Part shown: positions 7,439-14,562 of the stretch, piece after piece | Layout: each line of letters starts with the position of its first letter | How positions within the stretch are numbered: the stretch's first letter is position 1 | From: an uncultured Gammaproteobacteria bacterium | Lineage (GTDB): Bacteria > Pseudomonadota > Gammaproteobacteria > Rariloculales > Rariloculaceae | Direction of reading: 5' to 3' | DNA length: 17,060 bases | NCBI GenBank assembly: GCA_946887385.1 | Contig: CAMPKU010000072.1 | Coordinates: forward strand, 1 to 17,060 | The notes under the pieces: generated by a model | What the model was told of the DNA's origin: nothing | Databases searched by the model: none | What the model saw: the letters and a program-made list of their open reading frames with translations, nothing else | Made by a program: the position numbers and the translations under genes

Positions 7439-8419
7439 TCAAGCGGCTGCCTGCCCCACGGTGAGCTGCCGGACCCGTTGCGCGTTGGCCTCATCGCGCG
7501 ACGCGTCCCGCGCGAACTGCTCGGCCATCCGCTCCTCGCCGTTCTCGCGGGCGCGTCGTTCCAAGGTTCGCAATAGAAACGACCGCTCCTCGATGGCGCG
7601 GACGGTGTTCCACAGCGACTTCTCGATCGCAATCTCCGTCTCGGCGAGCAACGTTCGCAGCGAATAGGAATGGCCCGTATGGCAGCGGTAGCGGACGATC
7701 GAGCCCTCGTGGATTTCCACGAGCGAGCCGTGGCACTCCGGGCATGCGTTCGGCGATGGCTTCCCGAGCTTAAGCACGCCTTGCCGCAGACCATCGCCGC
7801 CAAGCTCGATCGAGGCCTCGGTGGCCATGGGCCGCGGCACGGCCGTCGGCGGCTCGAACGGCGCGGCCGCCAGTGCCGCGAGCTTCGCGCCCAGCTCTGC
7901 GGCCGGTAACACGTGATCGACGTCCACGTGCGCCAGTGCACTCTGCGGCATATCCGGGTACTCGGCGTCGGCCGGCGCCTGTACCACGGCTGCGCCGCCG
8001 CGGTCCTTGATGGCCCAGAGCCCCGCCGTGCCGTCGTCGAGCGTGCCCGAGAGCACCACACCGATCACTCGCGGCCCCAAATCCACGGCCGCCGAGCGGA
8101 ACAAGGCGTCGATACAGGGCCGGACGCGGTTCTCGCGCGGCCCGCGCGTGAGCCGCAGATGGCCGTGCTCCAAGAGCAGGTGCCGGTCCGCAGGCGCGAC
8201 GTAAACCGTGCCTCGCTGCGGAACCTCGCCGTTCTCGGCGGCTTTCACCGGCAGCGGGCTCGCGCCGGTAAGCACGAGCGGCAGCGCGCTCGGGCTATGA
8301 GCCGGGATGTGCATGACGACGAGAATCGCGGCCGGCACATCGGCCGGCATTCCGCGCAGCAGGCCCTGTAGCGCTCCGATTCCGCCGGCCGATGCGCCGA
8401 CGACAATGGCGTCTCTCAT
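7439..8419 (-). CDS. Orphan CheB methylesterase with C-terminal zinc ribbon
   Basis: This 326-aa protein starts directly in a CheB methylesterase domain (~3-185), with no N-terminal receiver, unlike enteric CheB. The triad is visible as Ser10 (GASAGG), His37 (VVMHIPAHS) and Asp129 (SGTLDDG), so methyl-ester or amide hydrolysis of glutamyl side chains is plausible. Residues 226-252 form a zinc-ribbon-like knot: CPECHG (Cys226, Cys229) and RCHTGHSY (Cys246, His250). A charged helical tail (~255-320) follows. Receiver-less CheB proteins with such a CxxC...RCxxGH extension are common beside CheB/CheR hybrid kinases. Without a receiver, activity is presumably not phospho-controlled. The ATG at 8419 has no strong Shine-Dalgarno. 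It lies 55 nt after the barrel gene and 124 nt before the CheB-CheR gene. Confidence 0.9.
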   Translation of the reverse strand: MRDAIVVGASAGGIGALQGLLRGMPADVPAAILVVMHIPAHSPSALPLVLTGASPLPVKAAENGEVPQRGTVYVAPADRHLLLEHGHLRLTRGPRENRVRPCIDALFRSAAVDLGPRVIGVVLSGTLDDGTAGLWAIKDRGGAAVVQAPADAEYPDMPQSALAHVDVDHVLPAAELGAKLAALAAAPFEPPTAVPRPMATEASIELGGDGLRQGVLKLGKPSPNACPECHGSLVEIHEGSIVRYRCHTGHSYSLRTLLAETEIAIEKSLWNTVRAIEERSFLLRTLERRARENGEERMAEQFARDASRDEANAQRVRQLTVGQAAA

Positions 8420-8474
8420 GGGTTGGCCGTTGCAAGCGCCGTGCCACGCCGGCAGGCCGTTGCCGGTGCGGCCG

Positions 8475-9746
8475 TTAGCGGGCTGGAGCCGCGAGGCGGT
8501 ACGACAACTGCAAGCGGAGCTGGTCTTCGGTCTGCGCGGGCGGCGTGCCGTAGAACATCGGCCACAGGTCGCGCCGCGAATCGATCCGCAGCCACTCGAT
8601 ACCGCCGCTGAAACGGCTCGTCGGCTCGATGCGATAGCTCAGCGTCCAGGCGTGGCCGCGATCGGAGCGCAGCACGGGCGCGGCCGCCGCGCGCTCGATC
8701 GAGAACGTGTCGTACCGCAGCGCGAGCCGCTGCGCTGCGCCGAGCTTGCGCGTGAGCAGCACGAAACGCGACTCGAAGCGGTCGTGCGCATACTCCGAGA
8801 TCGGCAGCCGCGTGCCGTCCGGCAGCGCGGCCGTGAGCCATTCCGTGGCGCCGTCCAGCCACTGCACGACGAGGCCAAGCTTCGCCGGCAAATCGATTTG
8901 CGCCGCAACGTGATTGAAATCCGTGGCCCAGCCCCATTGGCCGCTCGAGAACGAGTACGGGTCGGCGCGATTGTCGTAGCGCGCGAGCTGCACGAGCGCG
9001 CGGCGCCCGTAACGCCATTCGAGACCTGCGTATACGCCTGGGCGATGGTCGGTTTCGGTGAACGACTTCAGCCGCTGCGGTTGTGTGGTGAAGGGCAGCG
9101 GCGGAATCTCGAGCTCGTCGCTGAGACGCGTTTGCCGGTCGTGCAGCGACCAGCCGCGCCAGAAGAGCAGCGTGCCGGCGGGATCGTTGCCGTAAAACCC
9201 GGCCGCGAACGCGCGGATCTCGTGGTTGCTGCGGAAACCTTCGAGCCGCCTGCGCACGGACCATTCCGCGCCGACCGGGCGGATCTCCTCGCCGAGCCAC
9301 GTGTTGATCGCGGAGTACGAGTACGTGAACGGGCTCTGCCAACCCCGCTCGCCGTTCTCGAGCGAGAATGACGGATAGAACGCGCCGAACCGAAGCTGGT
9401 GTTGATTGCGCGAGCGCGGAATCGGCCGCCAGTCGAGCACGGCCTCCGTGAGATCGAGGCCGCCTGAGGCGTCGTCGACGTAGTCGGCAGTCACGCGGGC
9501 GCGCAGCGTCGGCGTGATGCGGCCGTGATATTCGGCGAAGAGCCGATATCCCGTCACGCCGTCGTCGACGTGGCGCAACTTGCCGACGGCGCCGTCGGTC
9601 CACGCCCCCAGATCCGTCGAAGCAAAAATGGCGCCGGCCGACGCGTCGAGGTAGAGCTCGTGGCGGTCGCTCTGCGCAGCCAAGGGTGCGGCGAGCGTCG
9701 CGGCGAGCGCGAGCGCTCCTCGGCCGAGCGTTAGTAGCGTTCCCAC
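8475..9746 (-). CDS. Predicted outer-membrane beta-barrel protein, porin-like
   Basis: The 423-aa product has a signal peptide (GTLLTLGRGALALAATLAAP, cut near AAQ-SD at ~25). A mature part follows with many alternating polar/aromatic strands, such as YLDASAGAIF, GYRLFAEYHG, LRARVTADYV and GVYAGLEWRYG, and a last strand DQLRLQLSYRL. This pattern is typical of an outer-membrane barrel, but no named porin family is certain. The GTG at 9746 is chosen because the signal peptide begins there and no nearer start exists. It overlaps the end of the cupredoxin-like gene by 16 nt, strongly suggesting translational coupling and a shared role. An in-frame ATG at 9881 would put 45 Arg-rich residues ahead of the signal and is rejected. 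Transport substrate unknown. Confidence 0.75.
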   Translation of the reverse strand: MGTLLTLGRGALALAATLAAPLAAQSDRHELYLDASAGAIFASTDLGAWTDGAVGKLRHVDDGVTGYRLFAEYHGRITPTLRARVTADYVDDASGGLDLTEAVLDWRPIPRSRNQHQLRFGAFYPSFSLENGERGWQSPFTYSYSAINTWLGEEIRPVGAEWSVRRRLEGFRSNHEIRAFAAGFYGNDPAGTLLFWRGWSLHDRQTRLSDELEIPPLPFTTQPQRLKSFTETDHRPGVYAGLEWRYGRRALVQLARYDNRADPYSFSSGQWGWATDFNHVAAQIDLPAKLGLVVQWLDGATEWLTAALPDGTRLPISEYAHDRFESRFVLLTRKLGAAQRLALRYDTFSIERAAAAPVLRSDRGHAWTLSYRIEPTSRFSGGIEWLRIDSRRDLWPMFYGTPPAQTEDQLRLQLSYRLAAPAR

Positions 9747-10432
9747 GTGAGGCTCGAGTCGCCGTGCTCGTGCGCGGGCGCCAAGCGGCCGGCGATGCGG
9801 ATCTCGGCGGCGGCGTCGGTGCCGGCCACGACCACTCTCATGCCCGGCGGTAGACCCGCAGGGCGCACGCGCGGCGTCCAAGCGGCGATCGTGTACTCAC
9901 CGGCCGGCAAGCCTTCGACGTGCGCGACGCCCGCCGCGTTCGTCAATGCGAAATGCGGCGTGTCGACGACGACGACGTAGCCGAGCATGCCGTCATGAAT
10001 GTTGCAGCCGACGACAACGATGCCGGGCCGATCGAACACCACGGGCGCGTATACCTCGCCCTTGTAGAGCGGCAGCTCGAACGTCTTGGCCTCGGAGAAG
10101 GAGTAAACGTGATGACTCACGCTATCGCTGTTCGGGAACGCCACCTCCGTGCCCGACTGCACCACGAGCACGTGCGGCGCAAATTGCAGATTCTGCTGAT
10201 CCATGACGGCGGTTCGCTCGTCGGCCGCGGCTGCGAGCGCCGCGCCGGTTGCGCCGTGCTCGCCGACGCCAGGCGGCGCCGTCGCGTAGATGGCTACGTT
10301 CTCGATCGGCCGGCCGCGCTCGTCGAGCACGGACACCTCGAGCGTGGCCGCCGCGGCAGGTGCGGCCGCACCGATTGCGGCGAGCACTGCAGCGCAGCGC
10401 CGTCCAGCGGGGCCATGAACCGTCGGGAACAT
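9731..10432 (-). CDS. Secreted cupredoxin-like protein (methylamine utilization protein type)
   Basis: The 233-aa product begins with a signal peptide (AAVLAAIGAAAPAAAA, cut near 29). A carboxypeptidase-regulatory-like strand pattern (SVLDERGRPIENVAIYA) comes next, then a cupredoxin core with VAFPNSDSVSHHVYSFS (97-113) and VGCNIHDGMLGY (141-152). His107/108, Cys143, His146 and Met149 are the likely type-1 copper ligands, spaced C-x2-H-x2-M. A second regulatory-like segment (LTNAAGVAHVEGLPAGEY, 163-180) closes the domain. Proteins of this build are often labelled plastocyanin or methylamine utilization protein in databases; a real role in methylamine use is not supported here, since no mau genes are present. 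A periplasmic electron-transfer or copper-sensing role is inference. The ATG at 10432 lacks a clear Shine-Dalgarno. The gene overlaps the barrel gene downstream and diverges from the EAL sensor gene. Confidence 0.82.
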   Translation of the reverse strand: MFPTVHGPAGRRCAAVLAAIGAAAPAAAATLEVSVLDERGRPIENVAIYATAPPGVGEHGATGAALAAAADERTAVMDQQNLQFAPHVLVVQSGTEVAFPNSDSVSHHVYSFSEAKTFELPLYKGEVYAPVVFDRPGIVVVGCNIHDGMLGYVVVVDTPHFALTNAAGVAHVEGLPAGEYTIAAWTPRVRPAGLPPGMRVVVAGTDAAAEIRIAGRLAPAHEHGDSSLTWERY

Positions 10433-10541
10433 GCGGAGCTTCGCTAATAGTAAGGAGTCGGGATGCTATGTCGGGGACCCGGCCGCATCCGTGACCGACC
10501 GCACACAACCCTTGGCGTAGCGCCCGTAGTATCGCAACCGT
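10433..10541. promoter_or_regulatory. Divergent intergenic region, cupredoxin gene / EAL sensor gene
   Basis: These 109 nt separate two divergent start codons, so promoters for both genes should lie here or just inside. I see no convincing -35/-10 pair on either strand; TACTAT-like and TAGTAT-like hexamers occur without good partners. A strong Shine-Dalgarno (TAAGGAG, 10451-10457) faces plus-strand ATGs at 10463 and 10468, not the sensor ATG at 10542. Confidence 0.4.
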
Positions 10542-12914
10542 ATGAAACAGTACGGCTTTCGTCACAAAATTCTGCTGCTCGCAGTCGCGCTGGTCGTGGC
10601 GACGCAGCTCATCACGCTGTTCCCGGTGCTCAGCCTCATCAAGCGGGACTCGGAGGCGCAGGCCGAGCGCACCGTCGGGCTCGCCGGCGTGCTGTTCGAC
10701 GAATACATGCAGAACCGCACCGAAGGGCTTCTGACGACGGCCAACGTGCTCGTATCCGATTTTGCGTTCAGGCAAGCGGTAGCGAACGGTGATGACGAGG
10801 CCACGATCCGGTCCGTGCTCCGCAACGGCGCGAGCCGCATCGGTGCGAGCGTGGCTGCCGTGCTCGACCTCGACGGAACGGTGAAACTGATCTCGACAGC
10901 CGACGACCGCCCAATGCCGGGCTTCCCCAGCGTGCCGTTCGCAGCGCTCGAGGAAGGCGCACGGCATCGCGTCATCAATATCGCCGGCGCGCCCTACCAT
11001 ACCGTGACGGTGCCGCTGCGAGCGCCCGACCTGCGCGCGTGGGTGATGCTCGGCTTTCCGATCGATGAAGCGTTGGCCACCCACCTTCGCGACCTTACGG
11101 GTCTCGACGTGTCATTCGTGTCGGCGGCCGGCGTGGCGCCGCGCGTGTTGAGCTCCACGCTGCCCGAAGCCACGAGAGCGAAGGCGTTCGCGGGCCTCGA
11201 GGCCACGCGTAGCGATGCGCAACGCACGGGCACAGGGGCCGACAAGCACGTGTCGCTGGTCCGGCCGTTCGCCGCCGTCTCCGACGGCGTCTACGTCGCG
11301 ATGCAGCTTTCGGAATCCGTGGCCACGCAGTCGTACTTGCGAGTGCGCAATTTCTTGTTCGCGATCACCGGCGTCTCGCTGCTGCTCGCGATCACGGGCT
11401 CGTTCTGGCTGGCGAAGACCGTGACGCGCCCCGTGCAGGAGCTGGCGGAAGCCGCGCGGCGCATGCGCGAAGGCGTGTACAACGAGCCGATCAACGTACG
11501 CACGGCCGACGAGTTCGGCGAGCTTGCCGGCAGCTTCAACGCAATGCAGCAGGCCATCGCGGACCGCGAGCGCCGCATCGTGCATCAAGCGCACCACGAC
11601 AGCTTGACGGGCCTGCCGGGCCGCGAGCTCGTCGTGAGCCTGTTGCGCGACACCGTCGAACGTCACGAAAGGTTCGCGGTGGTGAGCTTGGGGCTCGACC
11701 GCGTGAGCGGCATCGTCTCCTCGCTCGGCCATCGCGCCGGCGACGAAGTGATCAAGCTCGCCGCTGCAACGCTCCGCAGCCGCCTCGGCGACACGGATGT
11801 GCTCGGCCACTTGAGCGCTCACGAGTTCGCCATCGGCCTGCCGGGCCGCGACGCGCGCGAAGCCGTGGAGTGGATCGAGCTGCAAGCGGACGCCCTCCGG
11901 GCCGGCGTGCGCATCTCGAACGCCAACATCGCATTGCAGGCAACGGGCGGCGTGGCGTGCTACCCGGAGCATAGCCAGGACGCCGCGGAGCTGTGCCGGC
12001 GTGCATCGAGCGCCCGCAGCGAGGCGCTGGCACGGCACGAGACGGCGGCCGTCTATCGTTTGGGGCAGGACGATCGCTCGCTGCAACAGATCAGAATCGT
12101 CGGTGACTTTCCGCAAGCGCTGCGCGACAACGCGCTGCGGCTCTACGTGCAGCCCAAGCTCGACCTGGCGACGGGCGAAATCTACGGCGCCGAAGCACTC
12201 GTGCGCTGGCAGCATCCGGAGCTCGGCCTGCTGCTGCCTGACTCTTTCATCGGCGCCGTGGAGCAGGCCGGCAGCATCGCGCACCTCACGCGCTGGGTTC
12301 TGCGCGAGGCGATCGCGCGCTGCGCGGGCTGGCGTAACCAAGGCGTGATCTTAAGCATCGCAGTCAACATCTCGGTGGACGATCTCACCGACGAGTACTT
12401 GCCGTACTTCCTGCTCGAGCTCACGCAAAAGCATCAGCTCGCCCCGCACAGCTTGACGCTCGAGGTAACCGAGAGCGCGATCATGCACAACGTGCAGAAG
12501 TCGCTCGCCGTGGTGAACTGCATTCACGAGCTCGGCTTCAGGCTCGCCATCGACGACTTCGGCACGGGCCATTCCGCGTTGTCGCAGCTTCGCCGCCTGC
12601 CCGTGGACGAGCTGAAGGTGGACAAGACGTTCGTGATGCGCCACGACGACCCGAAGGACGATGCGATTCTGCGCTCGACGATCGCTCTGGCGCACCAGCT
12701 CGGCCTCACGGTGGTGGCCGAAGGCGTGGAGGACGACACGGCGCTGTCGCGGCTCGCGGCCATGGGCTGCGAGCACGCGCAGGGCTACGGCATCGGCAAG
12801 CCGATGCCGCACGAGCAATTCCTGGCTTGGCTCTCGCAACGGCGCAGCGGCCGAAGCTCGAGCGTGGTGGCTTTGCCCGCCAGCGGCGGCGAGGCCGCGA
12901 AAGCGCGCAGCTGA
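10542..12914 (+). CDS. Membrane sensor with HAMP, degenerate GGDEF and EAL domains (c-di-GMP phosphodiesterase)
   Basis: This 790-aa inner-membrane protein has TM1 (~9-32), a periplasmic sensor region (~33-268, Cache-like by layout), TM2 (~270-290), HAMP (~291-345), a GGDEF domain (~350-505) and EAL (~515-768). The GGDEF signature reads SAHEF (425-429), lacking both glycines and the first acidic residue, so cyclase activity is very unlikely. The EAL domain keeps EALVRW (Glu551), NIS (Asn609), EVTES (Glu641), IDDFGTG (Asp671, Asp672), Lys692 in LKVDK, AEGVE (Glu727) and Gln747, the set expected for metal-dependent c-di-GMP hydrolysis. The start at 10542 is fixed by an in-frame TAG at 10518 and by the signal anchor, though its ribosome site is weak. 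It diverges from the cupredoxin/barrel pair and converges on trmO with 16 nt between stops. Confidence 0.93.
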   Translation: MKQYGFRHKILLLAVALVVATQLITLFPVLSLIKRDSEAQAERTVGLAGVLFDEYMQNRTEGLLTTANVLVSDFAFRQAVANGDDEATIRSVLRNGASRIGASVAAVLDLDGTVKLISTADDRPMPGFPSVPFAALEEGARHRVINIAGAPYHTVTVPLRAPDLRAWVMLGFPIDEALATHLRDLTGLDVSFVSAAGVAPRVLSSTLPEATRAKAFAGLEATRSDAQRTGTGADKHVSLVRPFAAVSDGVYVAMQLSESVATQSYLRVRNFLFAITGVSLLLAITGSFWLAKTVTRPVQELAEAARRMREGVYNEPINVRTADEFGELAGSFNAMQQAIADRERRIVHQAHHDSLTGLPGRELVVSLLRDTVERHERFAVVSLGLDRVSGIVSSLGHRAGDEVIKLAAATLRSRLGDTDVLGHLSAHEFAIGLPGRDAREAVEWIELQADALRAGVRISNANIALQATGGVACYPEHSQDAAELCRRASSARSEALARHETAAVYRLGQDDRSLQQIRIVGDFPQALRDNALRLYVQPKLDLATGEIYGAEALVRWQHPELGLLLPDSFIGAVEQAGSIAHLTRWVLREAIARCAGWRNQGVILSIAVNISVDDLTDEYLPYFLLELTQKHQLAPHSLTLEVTESAIMHNVQKSLAVVNCIHELGFRLAIDDFGTGHSALSQLRRLPVDELKVDKTFVMRHDDPKDDAILRSTIALAHQLGLTVVAEGVEDDTALSRLAAMGCEHAQGYGIGKPMPHEQFLAWLSQRRSGRSSSVVALPASGGEAAKARS

Positions 12915-12930
12915 CGCGCTCGGCCGCCGG

Positions 12931-13716
12931 CTAGCTCGGCCAGAGCGCGCAATACGCGCGGTGCGTGGCGAGCTCCTCGCTGACCTCGGTGATCTTGGCG
13001 AGCTCGGCCTTGCGCACGCCCGACTCCACGGACGCAACCTGCACGCACCGCTCGTCGACGCGAAACCGCAGCCGCCAATCCTTCACGCACAGCGTGAAGC
13101 CGTCGTGCTCGCGGCGAATGCGCCGATACGGATGCGGCTCGGGCCCGAGCGCCAGCGTGGCGGTGGCGCGCGCGCGCAGCGGCAAGCCCGTGCGCGTCTC
13201 GATCCACTCGGCCTGCTCGGCCGCCGCCGGCGCCCAGAGCACCTGAAGCTCAGGGATGGGATCGCGCGGCGCCTCGGCTTCGCCAAGCCAGCCGCCGCCT
13301 GCTTCGGCAATCGCATCCGTGTACGCGACGTACGGCTTGATGTCGAGCACCGGCGTGCCGTCGAGCATGTCGACGTCGCTGACGTGCAAGGTGAGGCCTT
13401 CCACGCGTTCGAGGCGCACGGCCGAGAGTCCCAGCGGATTCGGCCGGTGCGGCGAGCGCGTGGCGAACACGCCCTTGCGGCCCGACCGGCTGCGCGGCGG
13501 CAGCACCTTCGGGCGCCAGCCGTCGTTGCGATCGAACCAGAACAGCACCCAGATGTACTGCCAACAGCCAAGGTCGCTGAGCGCGTGCTCGAAGTTGCGG
13601 CCGGGCATGAGCTCGATGCGCGCCGGCGCGCCGCCGCTCGCGCGCGGTTGGCGGGCCGCCTCCGCCTTCGCAGCAAGCGCGCAGCGCACGTACCCGATCG
13701 GTTCAACCGTCAGCAC
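12931..13716 (-). CDS. trmO: tRNA (N6-threonylcarbamoyladenosine(37)-N6)-methyltransferase TrmO
   Basis: This 261-aa protein belongs to the TrmO/TsaA (YaeB) family, which uses SAM to methylate t6A37 in tRNA-Thr to m6t6A. The beta-barrel core (~1-135) carries the family signature RSPHRPNPLGLS (87-98) and a second motif, LDGTPVLDIKPY (118-129), that lines the SAM and tRNA site. The C-terminal domain has the usual PHPYRR segment (~195-199). A tail of about 25 residues (SGVRKAELAKITEVSEE...) extends past it and may be lineage-specific. The GTG at 13716 is chosen because the family starts at this first strand (VLTVEPIGYVR). It is 13 nt past the hepT stop; an ATG at 13764 would lie inside hepT. The gene appears to be transcribed with the mntA-hepT pair. 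Confidence 0.9.
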   Translation of the reverse strand: MLTVEPIGYVRCALAAKAEAARQPRASGGAPARIELMPGRNFEHALSDLGCWQYIWVLFWFDRNDGWRPKVLPPRSRSGRKGVFATRSPHRPNPLGLSAVRLERVEGLTLHVSDVDMLDGTPVLDIKPYVAYTDAIAEAGGGWLGEAEAPRDPIPELQVLWAPAAAEQAEWIETRTGLPLRARATATLALGPEPHPYRRIRREHDGFTLCVKDWRLRFRVDERCVQVASVESGVRKAELAKITEVSEELATHRAYCALWPS

Positions 13717-13729
13717 ATGCAGGCGCCTG

Positions 13730-14146
13730 CTACGCCGACATCTGCTCGTGCATGACCTTCGCAAACACCAGCAGGTCGTCGAGACCGCTGCGTATGACCG
13801 TTTCGACGATGTCGAGATTTATCTCTCGATATCGCTGCACGGCAAGATTTCGAAAGCCGACCATTTTTTCCAAACGCTGATCGAGATCGATGTCGATCAG
13901 TTTTTCCCGCGCGAGAATCGCAAACGAGTCGCGGCTCTCGGTCGGAATGCCGAGGCGCTTGTCGCGTATCAACATGTTGGCGATATCGATCGACGTTTCG
14001 CACGCGCGAATGACGTTCAAGATGGCGGCGTCCTGAAAGAGGTAGTTGCTCTTGAACTCGCCCTCCGCTTCCGCCAGCGCCTTGCGAGCCTGCGATACAC
14101 ACCGCTGCAGAGCTGTGATCTTCTGGGCGACTGCGTCCTTACTCAT
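13730..14146 (-). CDS. hepT: HepT-like HEPN toxin with His-to-Gln change in RX4HXY
   Basis: This 138-aa all-alpha protein belongs to the HepT (DUF86, HEPN) family, RNase toxins neutralised by MntA. The segment around 95-110 (VGFRNLAVQRYREI) aligns with the catalytic motif R-X4-H-X-Y: Arg99 and Tyr106 are present, but the His position is Gln104, encoded by CAG (13835-13837), one transversion from CAC or CAT. In characterised pairs the His is needed for RNase activity and MntA attaches AMP to the motif Tyr, so this copy may be inactive as an RNase but still modifiable; that is inference. The ATG overlaps the mntA stop as ATGA (4 nt), the usual coupling of this pair. trmO follows after 13 nt. 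The gene is visibly richer in A/T than its neighbours. Confidence 0.9.
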   Translation of the reverse strand: MSKDAVAQKITALQRCVSQARKALAEAEGEFKSNYLFQDAAILNVIRACETSIDIANMLIRDKRLGIPTESRDSFAILAREKLIDIDLDQRLEKMVGFRNLAVQRYREINLDIVETVIRSGLDDLLVFAKVMHEQMSA

Positions 14147-14562
14147 GCCGAGTAACCGGTCCCGGTGCGTTCGAACTGGCGCAGGATGTCTTTGATCTCT
14201 TCGCGATGCCGCGCGTAGCTACTTATCGCCGAGGCTTCCCACGCGAGCACCGCGGCGCGATTCGACGCGAACAGCGTCTTGCCGTCGGACAGCACCTCGC
14301 GCCGCAACACGTCTCCGGCATGCCGCAGGTCCACCAAGTCGACATCGCGGCCGATGCTCGTGGAGAGGCGCTGCACGACGGCCAAAATGTCTTCGATCCG
14401 CTGCTCGGCGGGCAGCAACACCGCGAGGTCGAGATCGCTATCGGGCCATTCGTCACCGCGTGCGAAGCTGCCGTACACGTAAAACGCCAAGCTATCCGGG
14501 AGCTCGCGCAGTAGGCTGTCGCGTGCAATGGCGAAAAGCCGGCTGCGCTCCGCTTCGGTCAT
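14143..14562 (-). CDS. mntA: MntA-like minimal nucleotidyltransferase antitoxin
   Basis: This 139-aa protein has the minimal nucleotidyltransferase (MNT) fold. The catalytic GSX10DXD motif is exact: Gly31-Ser32 (YGSFARGDE) then Asp43-x-Asp45 (SDLDLAVLL). A third acidic position falls in RDVDLVDL (73-80). In known HEPN/MNT pairs MntA transfers AMP from ATP to the HepT motif tyrosine and silences it. It lies upstream of hepT and overlaps it by 4 nt. The ATG at 14562 has only a weak Shine-Dalgarno (GGCGAAACC). A TATACT hexamer sits 9 nt before the ATG, which would give a very short leader if it is the -10. The antitoxin motifs are all intact. Confidence 0.92.
   Translation of the reverse strand: MTEAERSRLFAIARDSLLRELPDSLAFYVYGSFARGDEWPDSDLDLAVLLPAEQRIEDILAVVQRLSTSIGRDVDLVDLRHAGDVLRREVLSDGKTLFASNRAAVLAWEASAISSYARHREEIKDILRQFERTGTGYSA

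Noticed and set aside
5020..7464. 814-codon plus-strand open frame antisense to the CheB-CheR gene
   Set aside because: Its product is Arg/His/Ala/Leu-rich with no domain pattern, while the opposite strand encodes clear CheB, CheR and PAS motifs. High G+C suppresses stops and makes such shadows.
8307..9371. 354-codon plus-strand open frame over the CheB and barrel genes
   Set aside because: It spans two real genes and their gap on the other strand and shows no recognisable motif or signal peptide.
8416..9603. 395-codon minus-strand open frame in another frame of the barrel gene
   Set aside because: The product is extremely Arg/Ala-rich with no signal peptide; the barrel frame has both signal and amphipathic strands.
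11112..12341. 409-codon minus-strand open frame opposite the EAL sensor gene
   Set aside because: It is antisense to confirmed HAMP, GGDEF and EAL sequence and has no motif of its own.
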